DNA from: Rhodobacteraceae bacterium IMCC1335
GTDB lineage: Bacteria > Pseudomonadota > Alphaproteobacteria > Rhodobacterales > Rhodobacteraceae
Direction of reading: 5' to 3'
Length of the DNA: 64,000 nt
NCBI GenBank assembly: GCA_039640495.1
Contig: CP046864.1
Location: forward strand, 2,591,001-2,655,000
The notes under the pieces are model-generated. The model searched no databases. It was not told the DNA's origin and saw only the letters and a program-made list of their open reading frames with translations. Positions 8,025-17,460 of the stretch are shown one piece after another (within the stretch, counting starts at the first letter, position 1; every line of letters starts with the position of its first letter). A program made the position numbers and the translations under genes.

Positions 8025-9565
8025 TCAAGACAGGTCTGCCCCAGTAAGGGCGCTGGCAAATTCTGCCGGATCAAAAGGTGCTAGATCATCAATCTGTTCC
8101 CCAACGCCGATCGCGTGAATGGGCAAGCCGAATTTATCCGCCAAGGCCACCAACACACCGCCTTTTGCGGTTCCATCCAGCTTGGTCATCACCAAACCAG
8201 AGACATCCGATATAGATTTGAAGATTTCCACCTGGCTCAGCGCGTTTTGACCAGTTGTCGCATCCAACACCAACAGGGTGTTATGCGGTGCTTCTGGATC
8301 TTTTTTGCGGATCACGCGCACAATTTTTGCCAATTCCTCCATCAAATCTGCGCGATTTTGCAACCGTCCGGCGGTATCAATCAGCAGCAAATCAGCGCCA
8401 TCGGCCTGCGCCTGCGTCATCGCGTCAAAGGCCAAACTGGCCGGATCAGAGCCTTCTGGGGCCGTGAGCACCGGAACACCAGCCCGCTCACCCCAAATCT
8501 GCAATTGTTCCACTGCGGCAGCGCGAAACGTATCACCCGCAGCAATCACCACGGATTTGCCCGCCGCTTTGAACTGGCTGGCCAATTTTCCAATCGTGGT
8601 GGTTTTGCCCGAGCCATTGACGCCGACCACCAATACCACCTGCGGGGTTTGTGAATACAGCGGCATAGGCCGCGCGACGGGATCCATAATGCGCGTGATC
8701 TCATCCGCCAACATAGATTTCAGCTCAGCCACCGAAAGCCTTTTGCCAAATTGACCCTCTGCAATATTGCCCGTCACCCGCAAAGCCGTATCCACGCCCA
8801 TATCCGAGGTGATCAGCAATTCTTCAAGCTGCTCGAGCATCTCATCATCCAGCTTGCGTTTTAAAACGCCCACCGATTGCATCCGCCCCATTAAACGTCC
8901 AAAAAACCCTGGTGTCGATTGGTTTTGCCCGCTTTGCCCCGCATCTGCAGATTTAGATACAGAGCCTTCTTCCGGCGCGGTTTTGCTTGAAGGGGGCTGC
9001 GCGGCTTGGCCGGAGGCAGCTTGGTTAACAGCGGCTTCTATTTCTATTTCATCCGCCGCAGGCGCTGCGGCGATGCGATCTGCATCGATGCCCAGATCCG
9101 CCTCTGTTGTGCCCATTATTTGAGCCTGTTCCTCTGTCATTTCTTCTGCCGCAGGATCGACCGGCGGCGGCATCGCGCCGCGTGCAGAGGCTTGGGCTGA
9201 TGTTGGGGGGGAGTGGTCTTCGAACTCTCAACTTGGTGCGCATGGGCGCTGTCGCTCAAGGGCGCATCAACCGCCTCTGCAGGCTTGGCTTGCGGTGTCA
9301 AAGAGGGAGCAGATATCTGCTGATCGGTCTGCACTGTGAAATGGTCATCTAAAGGCTTTTTTCCGCCTGGGCTTGGATCGGCTTCATCGTTTGACGCTCT
9401 TTGTTGTTCTGTATCCACCAGAACAGAGGACTCGGCGCTTGTTTGCGGGTTTTCCGCAATATCCTGCTCAAGGCTTCCACCATCGGCCACAATTGAGTCC
9501 AAGCCGTCTTCCAGCTTTGAGGATGATCGAAACAAACGATCTTTAAGCTTTTTAAAAAATGCCAT
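8025..9565 (-). CDS. ftsY: Signal recognition particle receptor FtsY, interrupted by a one-base frameshift
   Basis: GTPase that docks SRP-ribosome complexes at the membrane. The acidic, low-complexity A domain starts at 9565 (MAFFKKLKDRLFRSSSKLEDG), the normal amphipathic FtsY start. It runs in one frame to a run of seven G at 9205-9211 and then meets a stop at 9137. The NG GTPase domain continues in another frame: GVNGSGKTTTIGKLA (P-loop), DTFRAAAVEQL, DTAGR and TKLDGTAKGG. One extra base in the run would restore a 513-residue FtsY. The gene is essential in bacteria, so a base-calling error is most likely; -1 slippage on the C-run or restart at the ATG at 9173 are alternatives. Confidence 0.9.
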
Positions 9566-9736
9566 GGCTGCCTCCGCGTCTTCTCCTTCACCTAAGCGAC
9601 ATCAGCGCCAGATGGAAGAGGGGACAAAGCAGAAGCAGGCTTACGGCTCTTCCTGCCATCACATCACATTGCCCGCTTATCGCCCGCGTTAAGCGATAAA
9701 TAGCATGTTAAGCGCGCGCCATCTGAAAAAAGTTGG

Positions 9737-11421
9737 TTATATCTCGTCCGAAAAATGCTTCATCGTCATCAAAATCGGGTTTGGCGCCGCCTGCCCCAAA
9801 CCACAAATCGAGGCATCTTGCATCGCAGTGCACAATTCCCCCAGCAATGGTTGATCCCAGCTCTCAGACTGCATCAGCTTCACAGCCTTTTCGCAGCCAA
9901 CGCGGCACGGGGTACATTGGCCGCAACTCTCATCTTCAAAAAACCGCAGCATATTCAGCGCCGCATCGCGGGCCCGGTCCTGATCTGACAGAACAACAAC
10001 CGCGGCAGAGCCAATAAAGGATCCATACGGCTGCAGCGTATCAAAATCCAGCGGGATATCATTCATTGAAGCGGGCAATAGGCCCGAAGACGGCCCCCCG
10101 GTTGGTAGGCCTTGAATGCATGCCCCTGCGCCATCCCGCCGCTCGCCGCGATTATATCGGCAATCGTAGAACCCGCCGGCAAAAGGTAAACGCCAGGGTT
10201 TTGGACCCGCCCTGACACAGAATATGAGCGCAAACCTGTGCGCCCATTTTTTTCTACGCTGCTAAGAATTTGCGGACCTTCGCGAGCGATCCGGCACACC
10301 CAATGCAGGGTTTCCACATTATGTACCAGCGTCGGGCGCCCAAAAACGCCAACCTGCGCCACGAAAGGCGGGCGATGGCGGGGCATGCCGCGCTTGCCCT
10401 CAATGCTTTCGATCATCGCGCTTTCTTCGCCGCAGATATAGGCCCCGGCTCCGCGCCGTAGGTCAATATAGCCCGCAGGCACAAGACCCGCCGCTTCAAG
10501 CGCCGCAATCTCATCGGCTAAAATTTTCAACACAGCCGGATACTCATCACGCATATAAATAAAGGCCTTTTCCGCCTCAACCGCCCATGCCGCCATCAAC
10601 ATACCCTCAAGAAAAAGATGCGGCATGCGCTCAAGATAATAGCGGTCTTTAAATGTGCCCGGCTCGCCTTCATCGCCATTCACAGCCAAATAACGTGGGC
10701 CTTCATTGGCCCGAACAAAGCCCCATTTTTTACCCGATGGAAAACCTGCACCACCAAGCCCGCGCAAACCAGAGGCCAGAACCTGATCGTGTAGTGCTTC
10801 CCAATCCCCAGATTGGCGAAGCTCTTGCAGCGCCCGATAGCCGCCATTTTTTTGATACTCAGAAAGGGTTTCATAATCTGGGATTATTGGATGCGTGGCC
10901 TGCGCCGCAATCGCCCGTTCGACGGCATCAACTGTGGCATGGTCAATGTGATTATGGCCAAGCTCTAGCACGGGGGCGGTATCACAACGCCCCATACAGG
11001 GCGCACGCAGCACCCGCACTTGGCTTGAATCTAACCCATCCTGCAAAGCTTTTTGTAAACTCGCGGCCCCCGCCAATTCACAGCTCAAACTGTCGCAAAC
11101 TCGAATGGTGAATGCAGGGGGCGGTGTTTCGCCTTCTTTGACCACGTCAAAATGCGCATAAAAACTGGCCACTTCGTATATTTCAGCCATCGACAAGCGC
11201 AGTTCTTCCGCCAAAGCCCGCAAATGCGCCGCGGATAAATGCCCATACTCATCTTGGATAAGATGCAAAAACTCGATCAGTAAATCCCGCTTGCGCGGCT
11301 GCGCGCCCAGCAGCATTTGCACCTCTTGCAGCGCTTGATCTTCATATTGGCGGCCCTTGGGCGTATGGCGCCCTTTGCCTTTGCCCGATTTCCAAACGCC
11401 TTTACGTTCATCCAATGCCAT
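9737..11421 (-). CDS. Fused NuoE/NuoF-like NADH-binding subunit (formate dehydrogenase FdsG-FdsB type), one-base frameshift
   Basis: Residues about 1-170 are a NuoE/FdsG-like thioredoxin-fold 2Fe-2S domain with ligands in VCDSLSC and CMGRC. The rest is NuoF/FdsB-like: GLGGAGFPSGKKW and NGDEGEPGTFKDR (FMN/NADH site), GAGAYICGEESAMIESIEGKR, and the 4Fe-4S ligands SCGQCTPCRVGC plus SICG. The frame breaks at six C at 10094-10099 (plus strand). Before it the protein reads AYQPGG; after restoring one base it continues PSSGLLPASMNDIPLDFDTLQP and keeps all ligands, giving 561 residues. Such subunits pass electrons between NAD and a partner, usually molybdenum formate dehydrogenase. No catalytic alpha subunit is present here. 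Confidence 0.87.
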
Positions 11422-11796
11422 GCGATCTGCTCCTGCGCTTCTCGCGCCACCCTAGCTGTGCTTGGCCGGTTTTATGAAGCCCAAAAACGACATAGCGCTG
11501 TGCAGATACGTTCTCAGCTTAACAATATCCGAGAAAAAGGCGCGGATCGGAAACATTCTACTGTGTGAAAGCGCGGTAAAAACCGCGCTTCGGGCAAATC
11601 GCACAGCCATCTCGGACCGGCGTGTTGCGCTACACCTATCTGCAAAAAAACTATGCATGATAAAAAATAATCTCACCACGCAGCAGAAATTCTTCAACGC
11701 AAAAACTGAGCCTTAAAACGCAGGAACCGCGCAGAAAGTAATTGTCGCCACGCTCATAGCCACGCGCCAAGAAACAGCCAAACGTCGCTGAAGCCC
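11422..11796. other. Non-coding stretch between the NuoEF-like gene and xseA
   Basis: No convincing gene was found. Open frames of about 80 codons exist on both strands (for example 11462-11716 plus), but they overlap each other, have no recognised domain and no good ribosome site. The one structured element is a perfect inverted repeat, GCGCGG-TAAAAA-CCGCGC (11571-11588), extendable by one A/T pair. It lacks a clear U-tract, so its role is open. The promoter of the minus-strand NuoEF-like gene should lie in this stretch. Confidence 0.5.
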
Positions 11797-13344
11797 CTAG
11801 AATAATGAGCCTTGATCGGAAGATTTAGACGGCGGCCGCGCTGTTTTAACGCGCGGCTCGCCCAACGCAAAACGCCCATCGGCAAATTCAATTTCTAATC
11901 CAGAGGCGGCTTTGGCGGCTTGGCGCGAAGTAATCACTGTATCTTGCGCGCGCACAACCGCATAGCCGCGATGCAACGTTGCCTTATAGCCGAGGGTTTC
12001 GCGCAAGCGCTCCAACCCGTCCAATTGCTGCTTGGACTTTAACAGCACGGCATCGGTTGCATCACTTAACCGGCGCGCCAATTGCGCAAGATCTTTGCGC
12101 CCTTGCGCAATGTCACGGCGCAGCGCGCGCGGATGCAGTTGTTGCGTTTTTTGCGCCAAAATATCTTGCTTGCGTTGCAATCCATGACGCAATGCCGGAT
12201 CCAAACGATGCTCGCTGGCGTGCAATTTCAAACCCGCCGTTTTCAGACGTTGCCTCAACCCGTCAAAATTGAGGCGGCCTGCAGTTTCGGAAAGCGCTAA
12301 ACGCCGGCTTTGCACCAAGCCGCGCAAAGCGTTGGGCAAACGCTCTGACAAAAAATCCAGCCTTTGCCGAGGATTTTCTAAAATCGTCTCTAATCGCGGT
12401 AAGGCCCGCGCCAAATCAGCCAAACGTTGCCGGTTTCGGCCAAAAGATGTGCTTAAAGCTTGGCTCATCCGCGCGTCCTGAGCGTTCACCCAAGCCGCCA
12501 GTTCATGGCGCACAGGCACCGCCAGTTCGGCCGCAGCAGTGGGGGTTGGCGCCCGCTTATCTGAGACATAATCAATCAATGTGGTATCGGTTTCATGACC
12601 CACAGCCGAGATAAGCGGAATGCCTGACGCAGCCGCGGCGCGCGCCACGCTTTCTTCATTAAACCCCCACAGATCTTCCAAAGAGCCGCCACCACGCGCC
12701 ACAATCAGCAAGTCGGGGCGTGGAATTGCTCCGCCCGCCTCAAGCGCGTTAAAGCCAGCTATGGCGCGGCTGACCTCGCCCGCGCAGCGCTCACCCTGCA
12801 CAGCCACCGGCCAAATCAGCACTTGGCGGGGAAAGCGGTCGCGCAATCGATGCAAAATATCGCGGATCACCGCTCCGGAAGGCGATGTCACCACGCCAAT
12901 CACGTCGGGCAAATAGGGCAAAGGCTTTTTACGCGCGGCATCAAACAAACCTTCCGCCGCCAGCTGGACTTTGCGCTTTTCCAACATCGCCATCAATGCG
13001 CCCATACCGGCAGGCTTAAGATCTTCTATAATCAATTGATATTTTGACTGGCCAGCAAAAGTGGTCACCCGCCCGGTTGCAACCACTTCCAGCCCTTCTT
13101 CGGGGCGCATTGGCAGGCGCGCGGCAACGCCTTTCCAGACCACCGCCGAAATCACAGATTTTTCATCTTTTAGATCCAGATAGACATGGCCGGATCTCGG
13201 ATAGGACACGCGTCCAATCTCACCCTTCAAGCGGATATGCGAAAACTCACCTTCGATCAGCCGTTTAATCGCACCAGAAATTTCCGAAACAGTGAATTCC
13301 GGCTGGTTAAAACCAACGACCGGATTATCGATTAAATCGGACAT
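11797..13344 (-). CDS. xseA: Exodeoxyribonuclease VII large subunit
   Basis: Large subunit of the single-strand exonuclease ExoVII. The N-terminal OB-fold runs NQPEFTVSEISGAIKRLIEGEFSHIRLKGEI, then SYPRSGHVYLDLKDEKS. The catalytic domain follows with VVTSPSGAVIRDILHRLRDRFP, then RGGGSLEDLWGFNEE and SAVGHETDTTLIDYVSDKRAPTPTAAAE, the classic XseA signatures. A long coiled-coil region (about residues 280-430) and a C-terminal segment with TLHRGYAVVR complete the protein. At 515 residues it is full length. The partner XseB is not in the window. The gene is divergent from purD. Confidence 0.97.
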   Translation of the reverse strand: MSDLIDNPVVGFNQPEFTVSEISGAIKRLIEGEFSHIRLKGEIGRVSYPRSGHVYLDLKDEKSVISAVVWKGVAARLPMRPEEGLEVVATGRVTTFAGQSKYQLIIEDLKPAGMGALMAMLEKRKVQLAAEGLFDAARKKPLPYLPDVIGVVTSPSGAVIRDILHRLRDRFPRQVLIWPVAVQGERCAGEVSRAIAGFNALEAGGAIPRPDLLIVARGGGSLEDLWGFNEESVARAAAASGIPLISAVGHETDTTLIDYVSDKRAPTPTAAAELAVPVRHELAAWVNAQDARMSQALSTSFGRNRQRLADLARALPRLETILENPRQRLDFLSERLPNALRGLVQSRRLALSETAGRLNFDGLRQRLKTAGLKLHASEHRLDPALRHGLQRKQDILAQKTQQLHPRALRRDIAQGRKDLAQLARRLSDATDAVLLKSKQQLDGLERLRETLGYKATLHRGYAVVRAQDTVITSRQAAKAASGLEIEFADGRFALGEPRVKTARPPSKSSDQGSLF

Positions 13345-13417
13345 AAACGCCTCACTTGTGTCTTGCTGACGGCCAGCTTAGAACGCCGTGAAGCAAAGGC
13401 CAAGAGGAGCAGGCGCA

Positions 13418-14680
13418 ATGAATATCTTAATATTGGGCAGCGGGGGGCGCGAACATGCTTTGGCCTGGGCCGTACAGCAGAACCCAAAATGTGATCGGCT
13501 CTGGATGGCGCCAGGAAACCCGGGTATGGCGGCGTTGGGAGAATGCGTTGCCATGGATATTGAGGATGCGGCCGCAATCCTGACATTCGTCGAGCAGAAG
13601 CAAATTGATTTTGTGATTATCGGCCCAGAAGCCCCGCTGGCGCTGGGCGTTTCGGATGCGTTGCGCGCGGCTGATATATTAACCTTTGGCCCTAGCAAAG
13701 CCGCCGCGGCGCTGGAATCAAGCAAAAACTTCACCAAACAAATTTGTGATGCCGCCAAAGCGCCAACCGCAGCCTATGGGCATTTTAGCGATGCGCAAAG
13801 CGCGAAAACCTATATCGCCGCGCAAGGGGCACCAATCGTGGTGAAGGCCGATGGCCTGGCCGCAGGCAAAGGCGTGATTATCGCCGAAGATATCCAAACA
13901 GCCTATTCCGCCGTGGATGACATGTTCGCGGGCGAATTTGGCAGCGCAGGCGCAGAAGTCGTGATTGAAGAGTTCATGGAAGGAGAAGAAGCCTCTTTTT
14001 TTGTGCTCTGCGATGGCGAGACTGTGTTGCCGATGGGCAGCGCGCAAGATCACAAGCGCGTGGGCGATGGCGATAGCGGCCCTAATACCGGCGGCATGGG
14101 GGCCTACTCGCCAGCGCCGGTGCTGACACAGGAGATTGCTGAGAAAGCATTGCATGAAATTATCCGCCCCACGATGGCCGAAATGCGCCGGCGCGGGATA
14201 CCTTATCAAGGCGTGCTTTATGCAGGGCTGATGATCAAAGAAGGGCAGCCCCGGCTTGTGGAATATAACGTCCGATTTGGCGATCCCGAGTGCCAAGTGC
14301 TGATGATGCGTCTTGGTGCGCAAGCGCTTGATCTGATGCTGGCAACGGCGCAGGGTCAACTGAACACCGCCAAAATAAATTGGGCGGATGATCACGCGCT
14401 CACCGTGGTGTTGGCAAGCCAAGGCTATCCGGGCGCCTATCAAAAGGGCAGCGAGATAAAAGGCTTGGACGATATGGCTTTTGATTCCAAGCAGATGGTG
14501 TTTCATGCCGGCACGAAACAAGACGGCACAACGCTGCGCGCAAATGGGGGGCGGGTTTTAAACGTCACCGCGCGCGCAGAAACGTTGAGCGCGGCACAAA
14601 GCCGCGCCTATAAGCTGCTGGAAAAGGTTGATTGGCCAGAGGGCTTCCACCGCACTGATATCGGATGGCGGGCCCTGTAA
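13418..14680 (+). CDS. purD: Phosphoribosylamine-glycine ligase
   Basis: ATP-grasp enzyme that joins glycine to phosphoribosylamine in purine synthesis. Seen: NILILGSGGREHALAWA at the N-terminus, IGPEAPLALGVSDAL, the ATP-grasp part VVKADGLAAGKGVIIA, EEFMEGEEASFFVLCDG, QDHKRVGDGDSGPNTGGMGAYSP, and VEYNVRFGDPECQ with the metal-binding residues. The start at 13418 has AGGAG upstream and matches the family. The product is 420 residues. A short G/C-rich element with TTTTTT follows the stop codon (14683-14700) and might be a weak terminator. Confidence 0.97.
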   Translation: MNILILGSGGREHALAWAVQQNPKCDRLWMAPGNPGMAALGECVAMDIEDAAAILTFVEQKQIDFVIIGPEAPLALGVSDALRAADILTFGPSKAAAALESSKNFTKQICDAAKAPTAAYGHFSDAQSAKTYIAAQGAPIVVKADGLAAGKGVIIAEDIQTAYSAVDDMFAGEFGSAGAEVVIEEFMEGEEASFFVLCDGETVLPMGSAQDHKRVGDGDSGPNTGGMGAYSPAPVLTQEIAEKALHEIIRPTMAEMRRRGIPYQGVLYAGLMIKEGQPRLVEYNVRFGDPECQVLMMRLGAQALDLMLATAQGQLNTAKINWADDHALTVVLASQGYPGAYQKGSEIKGLDDMAFDSKQMVFHAGTKQDGTTLRANGGRVLNVTARAETLSAAQSRAYKLLEKVDWPEGFHRTDIGWRAL

Positions 14681-14725
14681 GCGCCCGATCGGGTTTTTTA
14701 GGATGCTCAGAACTTGATGATTGGC

Positions 14726-15061
<336 letters not shown>

Positions 15062-15134
15062 TTAAACACTTCGCTTTGTTCAATCATGCTGATACGCATT
15101 GTAGCGCCATTTTGCGAGAGCGAAAATTTACAAC

Positions 15135-15167
15135 TTGTCATAAAAGTTAAATGTTCTATATTTGTTC
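15135..15167 (+). promoter_or_regulatory. LexA (SOS) box overlapping a sigma70-type promoter
   Basis: TTGTCA (15135-15140), 16 bases, then TATATT (15157-15162) reads as -35/-10. A perfect alphaproteobacterial SOS box, GTTC-N7-GTTC, lies at 15153-15167 (N7 is TATATTT) and covers the -10 element. That is an ideal place for LexA repression. The ATG of the next gene at 15170 falls about where transcription should start, so the mRNA would be leaderless. Confidence 0.82.
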
Positions 15168-15169
15168 TC

Positions 15170-15547
15170 ATGCGAAAGCTCCATTTTCCCAGATATCCAA
15201 AGCCCCCCTCGGCCTGTCCGGCGGATCACCTGCCCTATGCCGCCACCGCTGATCGCATATGCGTGGCCGGATTGGTCATTTTAAGGCAACGGCCCGGCAC
15301 TGCGAAAGGGGTAATTTTTATCACCTTAGAAGATGAAACAGGCACGATTAACATCGTGGTTTGGCGCAAAGTTTATGAACAGTTTCGGCGGGCTATTCTG
15401 TCGGCGCGGCTGATGCGGGTCACGGGCCATTTGCAGCGCGAAGCGGGTGTAACGCATGTTATTGCCCGAGAGATTGAAGATATCTCACCTTTGCTGGATC
15501 ACTTGCTTAAGCAGGATAAAGAACAAAGCGCATCGCATTCCGCTTAA
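15170..15547 (+). CDS. DnaE2 (ImuC) C-terminal OB-fold remnant as a stand-alone SOS gene
   Basis: 125 residues matching only the last part of the error-prone polymerase DnaE2. After a poorly matching first ~28 residues comes ICVAGLVILRQRPGTAKGV, then FITLEDETGTINIVVWRKVYEQF, then RLMRVTGHLQREAGVTHVIA and EIEDISPLLDHL, which is the DnaE2 OB-fold domain. The PHP, polymerase palm and fingers domains of the roughly 1,000-residue parent are absent, and no imuA or imuB is next to it. The frame extends upstream past 15086. The ATG at 15170 was chosen because the promoter and LexA box end two bases before it. The well-kept OB motif argues for a retained protein, but a recent deletion remnant remains possible. 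Confidence 0.75.
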   Translation: MRKLHFPRYPKPPSACPADHLPYAATADRICVAGLVILRQRPGTAKGVIFITLEDETGTINIVVWRKVYEQFRRAILSARLMRVTGHLQREAGVTHVIAREIEDISPLLDHLLKQDKEQSASHSA

Positions 15548-15609
15548 ACGCCCTCATTCAGGCGCGGAACAGAACATAATCTGCCCCGTGCCTTCTTTTT
15601 TAACCTTGC

Positions 15610-17097
15610 CTATTCGACGCTTAGCACAACAAAACGCGGTTGGCCTTCCCGCCGCACCAATACAAGAACCGATTGTCGACCCGCCTCACGCGTTGCAACA
15701 ATTTGCGCTTCAAGTTCGGCAACATCGCTGATCTTTTTCTGCCCCGCATCAGTGATAATATCGCCCGCGCGGATCCCTTTTTCATAAGCATCCGAACTTT
15801 CATCGACATTGGTGATTAACAACCCTTCAACGCTGCCATCCAAAGCATTGTCTTCGCGCAACTCATCAGTGATGTTTGAAAGCGTTAAACCAAGCAGCTC
15901 GGCTTTTGGCACCTCTATCGTTTCCTCTGGCACTGGCGCGGTTGCCAAAATTGCATCTTCACCCGGCCGTTGCCCCAAAATCACGTCAAGCGTTTTACGC
16001 TGCCCGGCGCGCATTACGACGGTTTTTACCACTTTGCCGACGGGCGATTTACCAACCAATTTGACCAAGGAACCAGAATCGGTAACCGCCTGCCCGTCAA
16101 ACATCACAATCACATCGGTTACTTGCAGGCCTGCCGCTTTCGCAGGGCCATCAAAAACATCCAACACAATGGCACCAGATGGTTCATCCATCGCAAGCGC
16201 ATCCGCCATTTCATCGGTGACATTGCCAATATTCACGCCCAACCAGCCCCGACGCACTTCGCCAAATTCCCGGATTTGATCGACAACGGGCACAACCACA
16301 TTGGACGACATGGAAAAACCAATCCCGATCGAGCCGCCATTCGGCGAGAGGATGGCCGTGTTCACACCGATCACATCCCCGTTCATATTGAACAAAGGGC
16401 CGCCCGAATTGCCGCGATTGATCGCTGCATCCGTCTGAATGTAATCATCATAATTACCTGACAATTCACGATTTCTAGCCGAAATTATCCCTGCCGATAC
16501 CGAAAATCCCTGCCCTAAAGGATTGCCGATGGCCATCACCCAATCGCCCACGCGCGCCACATCGCTATTGCCAAAGGCAACGAAAGCAAGCGGACCCTCT
16601 GCCTCCACTTTCAAAACCGCGATATCAACGTTTTTATCAACTCCAACCAATGTTGCAGAAAGCTCTGCCCCATCGGAAAACTCAACCATAATCTCATCAG
16701 CACCTTCGATCACGTGGTTATTGGTCACCACATAGCCATCTTCTGAAATCACAAAGCCTGACCCAAGCGCCGAGCCTCTGCGCGGCCCGGGCCGCGAGGG
16801 GCCACGCTCATTAAAATCGCGAAAAAGATCCTCAAATGGGCTGCCCTCGGGCACCACGCCGCGTGGCATTACATTTTCCGACATTTTTGTTGTTGTGGTA
16901 ATATTCACCACAGCGGGGCTAATCTCTTCAACCAGATCAGCAAAGCTTTCCGGAGCGCTGCGCGCCGCCGCCATCAGGCTTTGTAACAGCACCAAAATTG
17001 TCACCAGAAAGGCCAGTTTCACGGCTTTCAAGCTTATCTGCCCCGGGGCTTTTGCGGTTATAACGGGCACATATGCGCTGCCTCGCTTAATATTCAT
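15610..17097 (-). CDS. degP: Periplasmic serine protease DegP/HtrA (Do family)
   Basis: 495-residue HtrA protease/chaperone for misfolded envelope proteins. A hydrophobic signal segment (about residues 26-45, ending AAARSA) directs it to the periplasm. The chymotrypsin-like domain has the triad H128 (VTNNHVIEG), D158 (NVDIAVLK) and S231 (NRGNSGGPL). Two PDZ domains follow, with RRGWLGVNIGNV (about 285) and a second one after about residue 395 containing LLITNVDESSDAYEKGIRAGDII. It lies downstream of hflK-hflC-DUF2065 on the same strand, a gene order conserved in Rhodobacteraceae that groups membrane quality-control factors. Confidence 0.96.
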   Translation of the reverse strand: MNIKRGSAYVPVITAKAPGQISLKAVKLAFLVTILVLLQSLMAAARSAPESFADLVEEISPAVVNITTTTKMSENVMPRGVVPEGSPFEDLFRDFNERGPSRPGPRRGSALGSGFVISEDGYVVTNNHVIEGADEIMVEFSDGAELSATLVGVDKNVDIAVLKVEAEGPLAFVAFGNSDVARVGDWVMAIGNPLGQGFSVSAGIISARNRELSGNYDDYIQTDAAINRGNSGGPLFNMNGDVIGVNTAILSPNGGSIGIGFSMSSNVVVPVVDQIREFGEVRRGWLGVNIGNVTDEMADALAMDEPSGAIVLDVFDGPAKAAGLQVTDVIVMFDGQAVTDSGSLVKLVGKSPVGKVVKTVVMRAGQRKTLDVILGQRPGEDAILATAPVPEETIEVPKAELLGLTLSNITDELREDNALDGSVEGLLITNVDESSDAYEKGIRAGDIITDAGQKKISDVAELEAQIVATREAGRQSVLVLVRREGQPRFVVLSVE

Positions 17098-17265
17098 AAA
17101 TGCAACTCCTTGTCATTTGCTCAATGTGGTTTGCTCGACCGCGGATCTTTTGGAGATTATCAAAATATCCGGCCTCCGCCTTTAGATAAGCCCGCCCCCC
17201 CCAACAGACAAGGGCCACAGCCAATCTTCAGCTAAATGTGAACAAACGTGTGCTGATACGGCGCG

Positions 17266-17460
17266 CTAGGCGATTATCCGCGCAGCCCATAAAATAATAG
17301 CGCCCAGCAAAGCGATGACGGCCCCAATGAACCGGCGCTGCGATAGCGGCAAGGCTTGCAAATATTGCAACATCGCCTCCACCATAGAAGGGGCCAGCAC
17401 ATAGACCAGCCCCTCAAAAACTAAAATCAATCCAATCGCCCAGAGGCAGATTTCGATCAT
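17266..17460 (-). CDS. DUF2065 family small membrane protein
   Basis: 64 residues with two hydrophobic helices (about 3-25 and 42-62) around SMVEAMLQYLQALPLSQRR. This is the DUF2065 (YjeT-like) pattern. Function is unknown. Its ATG overlaps the hflC stop (ATGA, 17457-17460), so it is translated from the hflK-hflC message. In other proteobacteria DUF2065 genes also sit beside hflC, which suggests a role with the HflKC complex. Confidence 0.9.
   Translation of the reverse strand: MIEICLWAIGLILVFEGLVYVLAPSMVEAMLQYLQALPLSQRRFIGAVIALLGAIILWAARIIA

Noticed and set aside
11462..11716. 84-codon open frame in the gap before xseA
   Set aside because: No ribosome site or domain; an overlapping frame of like size exists on the other strand.
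13718..14521. 267-codon open frame antisense to purD
   Set aside because: It lies wholly within a well-conserved purD, has no recognisable domain and is His/Ala-rich in the way antisense frames of this base composition are.
17195..17202. Run of eight C after degP/DUF2065 as a possible frameshift site
   Set aside because: It is between genes, so no reading frame is affected.
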